From CAZGTQ01 sp964528575 (GTDB lineage: Bacteria; Planctomycetota; UBA1135; GCA-002686595): a stretch of 26,578 bases of DNA. A program made the position numbers and the translations under genes. Below the pieces are notes generated by a model, which worked only from the letters and a program-made list of their open reading frames with translations, made no database searches and was not told the origin of the DNA. Positions 7,609 to 15,821 of the stretch are shown piece after piece. The DNA lies in the NCBI GenBank assembly GCA_964528575.1, contig CAZGTQ010000393.1, positions 1 through 26,578 on the forward strand. Reading direction: 5' to 3'. Each line of letters starts with the position of its first letter. The stretch's first letter is position 1.

Positions 7609-9294
7609 TCAGGGCAGCTCGAAGCGGTGCAGGAGGAGCGTGCTCCGGGCGAGGCACAGGAGCCGCTCGCCGTCCGCGGAGAGGCCGTGTATCCAGCTCG
7701 AGGGCTCGGCCCCGCCCGGCACCGTACGCGCATGGACCTCGCCCGTCGACCGGTGCACGAGCAGGACGGACGCGCCGAACGACGCGACGACGATCCATTC
7801 GGAGCTCACGTGCAGCGCGTGCATCGAGCTTGGGAGCGCGTGCGTGGCGAGTGGCTCCCCCGCGGCGGACCAGATTGAGACGGCGCTCTCCTCGAGCACC
7901 GCCACCGTGCCGTCCGCAGCGACCGCGACGTCTCCGATCGTCCACTCCTCGCGGGCGATGCGTACGAGCTCCGCTCCGCTCGCGGCGCGCCGCACGAGGA
8001 GTCCGCGAGACGTCCACGACCAGGAGCTCTCGCCATCGGGCGCAGCGACGAAGGGCTGCCGCTCGCGGAGCCCGAGGCGACGGCCCTCGGCGTCCCACAC
8101 GAGCCAACTGTCACCGTCGCCCCAGATGTCGGTCTCGACCCACACCGAGCGGTCGTGGGCCTCCGCGATCCGCGCGATCGGATGGGCGCGGTCCACGTCG
8201 GATGGCTGCGTGCGGCCGACGAAGAGCCGCTCGCCCGTCTCGCTCCAGGCGTGGAGCGCGCCGGTCGCCTCGTCCTGGAGGTACAGGCGCCCGGCCACGA
8301 TCGCGCCCGCGCCGGGATCGCGCATCGCGTCCTCCGCACGGTCCGGGGGGCCGACGCGCTCGACGATCTGCCCGTCGTCGCCGATGCGCACGAACGAGCG
8401 CCCGTCGTACGACCAGAGCGAGCCGTCGGGCGCGATCCGGGCGTTGCGGGCGAGGCTCTGCGCGCGGCTTCCGTCGGAGAAGAGCGGCGTCACGCTCCGC
8501 AGCTCCTCGCCGTCGACCGAGAACTGCCACAGGAGCGTCCCCGTACGCTCGTGCGAGAGGAACGTGCCGTCCAGCTCGGCCGTCACCGTGGCGAAGTCCT
8601 CGGGTTCGAAGTCGATGGTCGTTGCGTGCCGGCCGTCCGGGCCGAGCAGCTCGAGCTCGCCGGCGCGGAGCAGGACGCGCCCGTCGCGCAGCACGGTCAG
8701 GCCCTGCAGCGACCAGTCGTGCTCCCTCGTCCAGCGCGCGCGGCCCTTCGCATCGAACGCCACGATCTGCTTCGCGCACAGCTCGCGCGGGACGTTGTAG
8801 GTGAACGAGGCGACGAAGCCGCCGCCCAAAACCGCGCCCACGTCGTGCAGGAGCGTCGGCTCGTGTCCGCGCAGCATGGGCGGCGCGAAGTCTGGCAGCA
8901 GCTCGAGCGCTCCCGTCTCCGCATCGGTCGTCGCGAACGCAATCCGCTCGCGCTCGCCCTCACCGGCGTCGCCGATCCCGACGAGCCAGCGGCCGTCGGC
9001 GAGCGGAACCCAGAGCGTCCTCGAGCTCAGGCCTTCCGGGAGCGGGCCGATCTGCCGCTCGCGCACGACGGCGCCGCCGCCGTCGACGACGACTTCGCTG
9101 AACGACGCCACGCCGTCGTGGCGGATCGCGCGGAAGCCGCTCGGACGCTCGAACGTCCACGTGCGCACGCGCGCGAGCGGCGACGGCGCGTCCGGAACGT
9201 CCAGCAGCACCGGATCGAGCGCGCGGAGCGCAAGCTCCGGCGGCGGGTCGTCCTGCACGGCGAGCAGCGCGACGAGCAGCAGCGCGACGCTCAT
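7609..9294 (-). CDS. Paralog B: secreted repeat protein with M and C modules
   Basis: The protein has 561 aa with leader MSVALLLVALLAVQ. It lacks the N module of C and A and begins at the M module (VPDAPSPLARVRTWTFERP against VAPPSPLASLRAWTCAQPG in C), continuing through ERQIGPLPEG, ATTDAETGALELLPDF and IAPDGSLWSYDGRSFVRIGDDG. The C module follows (GRLYLQDEATGALHAWSETG, VAADGTVAVLEESAVSIW, WIHGLSADGERLLCL). Repeated x-D-G-S/T-x-W/A-V units imply a beta-propeller exposed outside the cytoplasm. The ATG at 9294 overlaps the stop of C (ATGA), so the two are translationally coupled. The C modules of A and B are strikingly similar even at DNA level (around 5995-6030 and 7670-7705), suggesting recent duplication or gene conversion. 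Biochemical role unknown. Confidence 0.82.
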   Translation of the reverse strand: MSVALLLVALLAVQDDPPPELALRALDPVLLDVPDAPSPLARVRTWTFERPSGFRAIRHDGVASFSEVVVDGGGAVVRERQIGPLPEGLSSRTLWVPLADGRWLVGIGDAGEGERERIAFATTDAETGALELLPDFAPPMLRGHEPTLLHDVGAVLGGGFVASFTYNVPRELCAKQIVAFDAKGRARWTREHDWSLQGLTVLRDGRVLLRAGELELLGPDGRHATTIDFEPEDFATVTAELDGTFLSHERTGTLLWQFSVDGEELRSVTPLFSDGSRAQSLARNARIAPDGSLWSYDGRSFVRIGDDGQIVERVGPPDRAEDAMRDPGAGAIVAGRLYLQDEATGALHAWSETGERLFVGRTQPSDVDRAHPIARIAEAHDRSVWVETDIWGDGDSWLVWDAEGRRLGLRERQPFVAAPDGESSWSWTSRGLLVRRAASGAELVRIAREEWTIGDVAVAADGTVAVLEESAVSIWSAAGEPLATHALPSSMHALHVSSEWIVVASFGASVLLVHRSTGEVHARTVPGGAEPSSWIHGLSADGERLLCLARSTLLLHRFELP

Positions 9295-11909
9295 TTCGGC
9301 ACCTCCGGCAGCTCGAAGCGGTGCAGGACGAGCGTGCGCGGTTCCAGGCACAAGAGGCGCTTCGCGTCGGTCGAGAGACCGTACGCGAATCCGTCGAGCC
9401 GGCTGTCGAACGGCGGCGCGAACGTGAACGACTCGCCGGTCGAGCGGCGCAGGAGCAGCACGTGCGGTCGCCAGCTCGAGACGACGATCCAATCTCCGCC
9501 GGCTTCGAGCGCGTGGCCCGCGCCGTCTTGCACGTCGATCGTGCCGAGCGGCTCGCCTTCCGCGTCGTAGAGCAGCACGTCCGTGTGCGTGAGCACCGCG
9601 AGCGTGCCGTCGTCGGCGATCGCAAGGTCGCGCAGGCCGCGGATCCAGCCGCCGTCCGGGCGGCGCTCGATCCGCGCGTGCTCCGTGCCTTGCGCGTCGC
9701 GGAGCACGACGCAAGCGTAGCGTCCGTACCTCGGCGCGCTCCAAGTCCACGGCCGTGCGGGATCGGGCGCGAACCGAAGGAGCTCGTCCTCCTCGCCGCG
9801 CAACCCGAGGCGACGCCCCCGCTCGTCCCAGCCGAGGTAGCCGTCCTCCTCCGTCGAGACCCAGATGCTCCCGTCCGGCGCGGACGCGAAGCGCGGGATC
9901 GTGTCGACGCGCTCGGCGTCCTGCAGCAGCGCCGCGCCGACGAGCGCGGGCTCACCCGCCTCGTTCCACGCAAAGAGCGTCGCGCTCGCCTGGTCCTGCA
10001 CGCAGACGAGGCCGCGCACGATCCCGCCGAGGCCGGGCTGGTTCACGCGCTGCGCGTCGGGCGGCTCGCCCGCGCGCTCGACCACCGCGCCGTCGTCTCG
10101 GAGCCGCAGGAACGTCGAGTCGTCGTGCGCCCAGAGCGAGCCGTCGGGACCGAACCGCGCGCTCTGCGCGAGGGCGCCCGGCTCGCGGCCGTCGTCGAAG
10201 TGCGGCGTGAAGCTGCGCAACAGCGCGCCCTCGAGGTCCATGTGCCAGAGCGCCGGCCGGTCGACGTCGCGGACGAGAACGCTGTTGTCCGGGCCGTTCG
10301 TGACGGCGGACGGGTAGCGCGGTTCGCGGGTCCACGACGCGGCGAGATCGATCGTGCGCACGTGCGTCCCGTCGCGCGCGTAGACCTTCAGCGTCGGCAC
10401 GACGGTCTCCACGACGACGACGTGCCCGTCGGGCGTGATCGTCAGGTCTTCCGGCGCGAAGAGCTTCGTCGGGTCGTCGAGACTCTCCCAAACGCTCCAC
10501 GTCGGCCTCCCGGCTGCGTCGAACGCGAGCAGCGCCGAGGTCGGCGAGTAGGGGTACGAGAACGTGACCAGCGCGGCGAAGCCGCCGTCCGGGAACGCGG
10601 CGAATGCGTCCAGGCCCGGGGCGATACCGTCGCTCGTCGGCGTCTCGTACTCGGGGAGCGGCTCGAGCGAGCCCGTCCGGATGTCCGTCTTCGCGAAACG
10701 AAGGTTCGTCGGAGCCCCGCGCTCGGCCAGGGCGACGAGCCAGTTCCCTCCGTCGAGCGCGCACCACGTCGTCACCCATTCGGCGCCGTTCGGCAGCGGA
10801 CCGAGCCGTCGCTCGCTGTACACGACCCCCGCGCGGCTGACGCGGATCTCGTCGAACGAGCCGTCCGCGTTCTCGCGCACGGCGAGAAAACCGCCCGGTT
10901 GCGCGCACGTCCACGCGCGCAGGCTCGCGAGCGGCGACGGCGGCGCGACCGCGCCCGCGAGCTCGACCGAACCGAGAGCGGCGAGCGAGCGCCCGGGCGG
11001 CGCTTCCTCCTCGGGCTCCGCCGGTCCCGCGTACGGGTCGCGGCCGACTTCGGCGACGCGCCAGCCGCTCTTCGACTCCGCGCTGCGCTCGGCACGGAAC
11101 GTCACCGCCTGTCCGTCGCGCACGAACCAGAGACGAAACGCCCCCGGCGCAGACGACTCCAGGATCGCCCCGCGATCGTGCATCGTCCGGCGCAGCTCTT
11201 CCTTCGTCTCTCCGTCCGCCGCCGTGTAGTCGAGCGGCAGCTCCGCGCGCCAGACGACGTCGCCGTCGAAGTCCATCAGCGTGAAGACGGCGCCCGCTCG
11301 CGGATAGTCATGAAGCCACCAGTGGACAACGAGGAGCCCCGTGCCGCGAACCGCGCGCGCGCCCAGGACCCAGCTGCGCTGTCCCTCGCCGACGTCGTCG
11401 GCGCTTGCGGGCTCGATCGGCTCGAGCTCCTCACCGGTCGAGATGCGGTAGCGCCTCCACGACTCGACGCCGCGATTGAGGTCCGCGTCGCGCATGCGCA
11501 CCGCGAAGCGGTCGTGCTCTTGGTCGACGACGAGGCCGAGCGGGAACGGATCGTCGGGCGTGTGCATGAACCGAACCCCGCTCCGCTCGACGCGCTCATC
11601 GAGGATCGGCTCGCCGTCCGGGCCGATGACGGCGATGACGAGGTGTCCGCCGTGGTCGGGCCCGTTCGTCAGCGCATATCCGACGCCGATCCCGTCGTCG
11701 GTCACCGCCGCCTCGCGGAGAGTGAAGTCGAGCTCGGCCTCCCACGCGAGCGCGCCGTCCCGCGTCAGCCGATAGCTCGCCGGACCGGAGCCGTCGGGCG
11801 CGCTCGGATCGACGAGGAGCATGCAGGCGCCGCTCGGCGACGCGTGCTCCGCCGGATCGATCGTCTGCTGGATCAGGAACTGCGTCGCGAGCGCGGCGAG
11901 AGCGAGCAT
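9291..11909 (-). CDS. Paralog C: full-length secreted repeat protein with N, M and C modules
   Basis: The protein has 872 aa and is the longest of the three paralogs. The leader is MLALAALATQFLIQQ. The N module (about 1-305) is shared with A, the M module (about 315-630) with B, and the C module (about 635-872) with both. Boundary strings are SVELAGAVAPPSPLASLRAW at 314-333 and GIVRGLVCVQDQASATLFAW near 640. Propeller-like units include ITPDGHVVVVETVV, FGPDGSLWAHDDSTFLRL, SAPDGSIWVSTEEDG and IADDGTLAVLTHTDVLLY. The start ATG 11909 has AGGAG 7 nt upstream on the mRNA and follows the lipoprotein gene by 67 nt. It is probably periplasmic or cell-surface. No catalytic motif is recognised. Its place downstream of sigma and kinase suggests it is part of the sensed or controlled output. 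Confidence 0.85.
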   Translation of the reverse strand: MLALAALATQFLIQQTIDPAEHASPSGACMLLVDPSAPDGSGPASYRLTRDGALAWEAELDFTLREAAVTDDGIGVGYALTNGPDHGGHLVIAVIGPDGEPILDERVERSGVRFMHTPDDPFPLGLVVDQEHDRFAVRMRDADLNRGVESWRRYRISTGEELEPIEPASADDVGEGQRSWVLGARAVRGTGLLVVHWWLHDYPRAGAVFTLMDFDGDVVWRAELPLDYTAADGETKEELRRTMHDRGAILESSAPGAFRLWFVRDGQAVTFRAERSAESKSGWRVAEVGRDPYAGPAEPEEEAPPGRSLAALGSVELAGAVAPPSPLASLRAWTCAQPGGFLAVRENADGSFDEIRVSRAGVVYSERRLGPLPNGAEWVTTWCALDGGNWLVALAERGAPTNLRFAKTDIRTGSLEPLPEYETPTSDGIAPGLDAFAAFPDGGFAALVTFSYPYSPTSALLAFDAAGRPTWSVWESLDDPTKLFAPEDLTITPDGHVVVVETVVPTLKVYARDGTHVRTIDLAASWTREPRYPSAVTNGPDNSVLVRDVDRPALWHMDLEGALLRSFTPHFDDGREPGALAQSARFGPDGSLWAHDDSTFLRLRDDGAVVERAGEPPDAQRVNQPGLGGIVRGLVCVQDQASATLFAWNEAGEPALVGAALLQDAERVDTIPRFASAPDGSIWVSTEEDGYLGWDERGRRLGLRGEEDELLRFAPDPARPWTWSAPRYGRYACVVLRDAQGTEHARIERRPDGGWIRGLRDLAIADDGTLAVLTHTDVLLYDAEGEPLGTIDVQDGAGHALEAGGDWIVVSSWRPHVLLLRRSTGESFTFAPPFDSRLDGFAYGLSTDAKRLLCLEPRTLVLHRFELPEVPK

Positions 11910-11976
11910 GCGGGCTCCTTGCTGCGTGAGCGGGGGCGGAGCTCGAAAGCGAGCTTCGCAGCGCCGCGCGGATCGG

Positions 11977-12497
11977 TCAAGGGGCGCGCTCGCGGGCGAA
12001 GCGCACCACGGCATCGTACGGCGAGAAGCTGGGTACGAGTCGCACCTCGAACGAGTCGGCGACGGCGAGCGAGACCGGCTCCCGAGGCGGATCGATCAGC
12101 CACGAGCCCGTCGACGTTCCCGCGAGGCGGTATCCGATGCGCACGATCCGCTCGCTCTCGGCGTCCGACAGTCGACGATCACGCGCCCGCTCAGATCGTC
12201 CAGCCAGCCTTCGCTGCCCGCGACGTCGTGCATGCGCCAGACGTCGATGCGGCCCGCTCGCCAGCCATCGTCGGTGCGCACGAGCTCGAAGCACGCCGTC
12301 AGGTGCTCGTACCACGCGCCGATCGGACCGCCGGTGACGAGCCAGCGATCGTCGTCGAGAACGAGCGCGCTCGGCGTCGTCTCGATGGGGTCCGGGTCGG
12401 GGACGACGACCGGGCCGAGCTCGACGTGCAGCGACGCGATCGGCGGGGGCGGCGCGCACGCGAGCAACGCGGCGAGAGCGCAGACCGCCGCTCTCAC
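11977..12497 (-). pseudogene. Small lipoprotein gene with an apparent -1 nt frameshift
   Basis: Translation begins at GTG 12497, overlapping the kinase stop as GTGA. It gives a lipoprotein signal (RAAVCALAALLAC, lipobox LLAC, then proline-rich APPPP) and a plausible acidic domain down to GRVIVD. There, near 12172, the frame turns into low-quality Arg/Ser-rich sequence that stops at 12096. The adjacent frame resumes sensible protein at LSDAESERIVRIGYRLAG and runs to a TGA at 11977, ending DAVVRFARERAP. Total length is 521 nt, one short of a multiple of three, so one missing base would restore a protein of about 173 aa. No slippery heptamer is visible, so a mutation or a sequencing/assembly error is more likely than programmed frameshifting. 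No family recognised. It lies between the kinase and paralog C in the operon. Confidence 0.65.
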
Positions 12498-15115
12498 TCC
12501 ACCCTCCGCACCGGGCGCATCCCGAAGTGGTCGTACGCGTCGGTGTCCGCGACGAGCAGGCGCCAGCTCGCGCGCGTCATCTTCTGCACCATGTCGGGGC
12601 CGAGCTCCTCGTTGCGCACCGTGAAGTCGCCGCCGCGCACGACGTACTTCGCGGACGGCGTCGGCTCGAGATCCGTCCGTCGCCCGTCGGGCGCGTCGCG
12701 CGGCGCGCTCGCTTCGTAGGGCGCGTACACCTCGCTCGTCAGCTCGCCCAGGTTCCCGAGCACGTCGTACAGCCCGAACGGATTCGGCGCGAGCGAGCCC
12801 ACGGGACGTGGGCTGTTTCCGCCGTCCGTCGACGACGCCGCCACGACCTCGAGCTCCGCGATCCGCTCCTCGTCCCAGCCCCACCACCACGGCGCGTCGA
12901 CGCCGCCGCGCGCCGCGTATTCCCACTGCGCCTCCGTCGGCAGCGCGAGCCCGAGCCGCGCGAGCACCGCCACCGCCTCGCGCTGCGGCACGGCCCGGGC
13001 CGGCGCACGCGCGGCGGCTTCCCTGGCCGCCCGCGAGCGCCGCGTCGCCGCCCGCCACTGCGCCTCGGTCAGCTCGTACTTCGACACGAAGTACGGCGCG
13101 AGAGCCACGGACGTCGCCGGACGCTCGACCCGATACGCGTACGAGTCGCCCTCCACCGCGCCCAGCGCGTGCGTTCCGCCCGGCAGGAGCACGAAGACCA
13201 GCGCGAAGTCGTCCGCGAGCACGAGCGTTCCATCCGCGTCGCGCTCCGGCACCGTTCCCGTGCGCACGTGCGCGAGCTCCTCGAGCCGCGACACGGGATC
13301 CGGTCCGAGCGGGACGAGCCCGAGCTGCGGAGCGAGCGCGAATCCGCCGTACGGCCCGCCCGGATCCGCGATGCGCTCGATCGCGCGCTCCCACGCGTCC
13401 TCCGCCTCGACGAGCGTCCGCTCGCGCACCGTCTGGGCGAACGCGAGCCGCTCCTCGACGTCCGCGATCGCGCCGACCCCCGGATCGACGTCGGCGAACG
13501 CGCGCAAGCCGTCGACGAGCTCGCGCTGGCGCAGGAGCATCCAATCGTCGAAGGCGCTCGGATCGAGCTCGCCGTCGCCGGCGCCGAGCTCCGCGAGCGT
13601 CGCCTCGTGTGCCGGGAGCCGCGCCGCGAGGTCGCGCGCGCGAGCGAGCCACGTGCGCATCGCCGCGGCGCGCGACGGCACCTCCGGCCACAGCACTTCC
13701 GCCTGCGCGCGCAGCTCGCCGAGCCGCGCGAGATCGAAGAAGCGCTCCGCCTGCGCGCGCTCGACCGCGCTCGCCCAGAACGTGCCGAGCGCGAGCACGA
13801 GCAGGAGCGCCGCGGCTCCCAGCGCCACCGCGAGCCTCGTGTTGCGCCGCGTCCACGCGCGCAGCTCGGCCCAGCCGCCGCTCTCGTACGCGCGCACGAC
13901 GCGACCCTCGAGCCAGGCGCGCAGGTCCTCGCTCATCGCGCCCATGTCCGCGTAGCGCTGCGCCGGGTCGAGCGCCATCGCGCGCTCGCAGATCGCGACG
14001 AGCGCGCCCGGGCTGTCGGGCGACAGCTCGCGCAGCGGCTCGACGTCGGCGCGGCACGCGCGCTCGAGCACCTCGCGCGGGCTGGACGCGTCGCGGTACG
14101 GCGGCACGCGCGCGAGCAAGTGGTAGAGCATCGCGCCGACAGCGAAGACGTCCGAGCGCGGGCCGATCTCGTCGACGCGGCCCGACGCCTGCTCGGGCGG
14201 CATGTACGCGGGCGTGCCGACGACGTCGCCCTCCATCGTGACGATCGGCGAGCTCGAGTCGACCGACTCGCCCGCGAGCAGGCGCTGCACGTTCTCGAGG
14301 CGCACGTCGCGCGTGTCCGCGCGACCGAGCACGCGCGCGAGGCCCCAGTCCATCACGTACGTCTCGCCGAACCGCCCGACCATGACGTTCGACGGCTTCA
14401 GGTCGCGGTGCACGACGCCGTTCGCGTGCGCGAACGCCATCGTCTCGCACACGCGCGAGAGCACGCCGAGCGCGCGCGTCGTCGTCCAGCCGCTCTCGCC
14501 GCGCGCGACGAGGTCGATGATCTCGGCGAGCGTGTGGCCCTCGATCAGCGGCATCGTGAACCAGACGCGGCCTCCGGCGTCGGTGCCGAGCTCGTGGATC
14601 GGCGGGATGCCGGGGTGCTGCAGCTGGCCGGTGATCTGCGCTTCCTCGAGGAAGCGCGAGACGCGGCGCACGACGTGGCCGGGCGTCGTCGTGCCGCGCG
14701 GCGTCGCGTCGGCGCGGATCACCTTCATCGCGAGCGTGCGATTGAGATCCGGGTCGTGCACCTCGAAGACGACGCCCATGCCGCCGCGGCCGACCGCGCG
14801 GCGCACGCGGAAGCGCGTCGCGGTCGGCTGCTCGTCCGCCGGCTCGATGTGCACGCGCGGATCGACCTCGGCGCCGAACTCGGCGACGAGCGACTCGAGC
14901 GCGCCGGCGCGCGTGTCGGCACCGAGCGCGTGCTCGAACTGCACCCAGAAATCGTGCGCGCGGCGCAGCTCGCCCTCGAGCGAAGGATGCTCGGCGACGA
15001 GCGCGTCGATGCTCACCTGCTCGCCGCGGTCGCGGCGAGCGAGGAACTCTGCGAACGCCTCCTCCGCGGCCGGCGAGTCCGGCCACGGGAAGAACGTCTC
15101 GTTCGCCGCGGTCAC
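12494..15115 (-). CDS. Transmembrane Ser/Thr protein kinase with C-terminal FGE/sulfatase-modifying-like domain
   Basis: The protein has 873 aa. The N-terminal helical region (ALVAEHPSLEGELRRAHDFW) is typical of planctomycete kinases paired with ECF sigma factors. The kinase domain (about 103-405) has all key residues: GRGGMG at 109-114, Lys131 in AMKVI, Glu158, HRDLKPSN with catalytic Asp238, DWG at 256-258 in place of DFG, and PPE at 306-308. One membrane helix lies at about 426-448. A helical linker leads to an FGE-sulfatase-like domain (about 635-873) with LPTEAQWEYAARGG, NPFGLYDVLGNLGE, VVRGGDF and FGMRPVRRVE. That domain contains no cysteine, so formylglycine-generating catalysis is excluded; it is more likely a binding or sensing module outside the membrane. 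GTG 15115 overlaps the sigma stop (GTGA). Confidence 0.93.
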   Translation of the reverse strand: MTAANETFFPWPDSPAAEEAFAEFLARRDRGEQVSIDALVAEHPSLEGELRRAHDFWVQFEHALGADTRAGALESLVAEFGAEVDPRVHIEPADEQPTATRFRVRRAVGRGGMGVVFEVHDPDLNRTLAMKVIRADATPRGTTTPGHVVRRVSRFLEEAQITGQLQHPGIPPIHELGTDAGGRVWFTMPLIEGHTLAEIIDLVARGESGWTTTRALGVLSRVCETMAFAHANGVVHRDLKPSNVMVGRFGETYVMDWGLARVLGRADTRDVRLENVQRLLAGESVDSSSPIVTMEGDVVGTPAYMPPEQASGRVDEIGPRSDVFAVGAMLYHLLARVPPYRDASSPREVLERACRADVEPLRELSPDSPGALVAICERAMALDPAQRYADMGAMSEDLRAWLEGRVVRAYESGGWAELRAWTRRNTRLAVALGAAALLLVLALGTFWASAVERAQAERFFDLARLGELRAQAEVLWPEVPSRAAAMRTWLARARDLAARLPAHEATLAELGAGDGELDPSAFDDWMLLRQRELVDGLRAFADVDPGVGAIADVEERLAFAQTVRERTLVEAEDAWERAIERIADPGGPYGGFALAPQLGLVPLGPDPVSRLEELAHVRTGTVPERDADGTLVLADDFALVFVLLPGGTHALGAVEGDSYAYRVERPATSVALAPYFVSKYELTEAQWRAATRRSRAAREAAARAPARAVPQREAVAVLARLGLALPTEAQWEYAARGGVDAPWWWGWDEERIAELEVVAASSTDGGNSPRPVGSLAPNPFGLYDVLGNLGELTSEVYAPYEASAPRDAPDGRRTDLEPTPSAKYVVRGGDFTVRNEELGPDMVQKMTRASWRLLVADTDAYDHFGMRPVRRVE

Positions 15116-15747
15116 CGTGGCTCCGCGTCCGCGCCGGGCCCGAGCGCGACCGCGCGCATCAGGGCCGTCCGCGCGCGCGCGTGCAGCATGCGCGCCGCGT
15201 CGGGGCTCGCGAGGCCGAGCGCGTCCGCGACGTCCGACCAGCTCCCGTGCGCATCGCGCAGCTCGAGCACGAGCCGCTGCTTCGCGTCGAGTCTCGTGCG
15301 CGCGGCGCGGATGCGCTCGAGCAGCTCGCCCCGCGCGACCTCCTCCGCCGGAGTCTCCGCGGACTCGGCCGGGTCGACGGCGCCGGCCGGGTCGACCGAG
15401 TCGCGCGCCGCGGCCGCGCGCGCCACCTCGCGCCCGCGGTCGCGCTGGGCCGCCCTGAAGTAGCGCGCATCCTGCCGCAGCCGGTTCTCGACGATCGCCG
15501 AGAGCCACTTGACGAAGGCCGCCTCGTCGCGCATGTCGAAGCGCTCGAAGCCGCGCAAAACGTCCGCCATCGTGTCCTGCACGACGTCGCCCGACTCCAT
15601 CTCGCGCCGCAGGCCGGCGCCGATGCGCGCGCGCACGAGCGAGCGCACGCGCGGCAGGTAGCGCTCGAGCAGCGCGCCCAGCGCTCCCCCGTCGCCGTCC
15701 TGCGCGCGCCGCACGAGGTCGACCGTCTCCTCGAATCCGTGCTCCAT
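15112..15747 (-). CDS. ECF-type RNA polymerase sigma factor
   Basis: The protein has 211 aa. Region 2 covers about 8-100 (LVRRAQDGDGGALGALLERY, SGDVVQDTMADVLRGFERF, FVKWLSAIVENRLRQDARYF). An acidic Ala/Pro/Asp linker at about 110-140 follows, then region 4 at about 143-200 (TRLDAKQRLVLELRDAHGSW, then WSDVADALGLASPDAARMLH as the -35-binding helix-turn-helix). It is the first gene of the operon and overlaps the kinase start by four bases. No anti-sigma factor is encoded nearby, so phosphorylation by the partner kinase is a plausible control, as proposed for other kinase-linked ECF groups. That is inference. The start ATG 15747 is preceded by TATCAT 15 nt upstream; the longer in-frame extension is Arg-rich and unconvincing. 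Confidence 0.92.
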   Translation of the reverse strand: MEHGFEETVDLVRRAQDGDGGALGALLERYLPRVRSLVRARIGAGLRREMESGDVVQDTMADVLRGFERFDMRDEAAFVKWLSAIVENRLRQDARYFRAAQRDRGREVARAAAARDSVDPAGAVDPAESAETPAEEVARGELLERIRAARTRLDAKQRLVLELRDAHGSWSDVADALGLASPDAARMLHARARTALMRAVALGPGADAEPR

Positions 15748-15762
15748 CGACGTACGCGGTCG

Positions 15763-15768
15763 ATGATA
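15763..15768 (-). promoter_or_regulatory. Candidate -10 box TATCAT for the sigma/kinase operon
   Basis: On the minus strand TATCAT ends 15 nt before the sigma ATG in a GC-rich gap of 74 nt. It is close to the housekeeping -10 consensus. No clear -35 is present at 16-18 nt, so an autoregulated ECF promoter elsewhere in the gap is not excluded. Confidence 0.45.
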
Positions 15769-15785
15769 CGCCAGGAGCGGCGGGA

Positions 15786-15812
15786 GCGCCCGGCCCGGGG
15801 GGCGCCGGGCGC
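15786..15812 (-). terminator. GC-rich hairpin after the serine-hydrolase-like gene
   Basis: GCGCCCGGC (15786-15794) and GCCGGGCGC (15804-15812) form a perfect 9-bp stem with a 9-nt loop, starting 10 nt beyond the stop at 15822. There is no T-run. It may terminate the binding-protein/hydrolase-like transcript before the sigma operon; the very GC-rich context limits certainty. Confidence 0.4.
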
Positions 15813-15821
15813 CCGGGAGGC

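Noticed and set aside
12160..12185. Programmed ribosomal frameshift in the lipoprotein gene
   Set aside because: No slippery heptamer or clear downstream stem was seen; mutation or sequencing error is simpler.
5961..12719. Long plus-strand open frames opposite paralogs A, B and C
   Set aside because: They are low-complexity Arg-rich mirrors of the minus-strand genes; the minus frames have signal peptides, repeats shared among paralogs and coupled starts.
12527..15463. Very long open frame on the plus strand opposite the kinase and sigma genes
   Set aside because: The translation is Arg/His/Val/Glu-rich without any domain, and is the mirror of genes whose kinase and sigma motifs are unmistakable; high GC makes long empty frames common.
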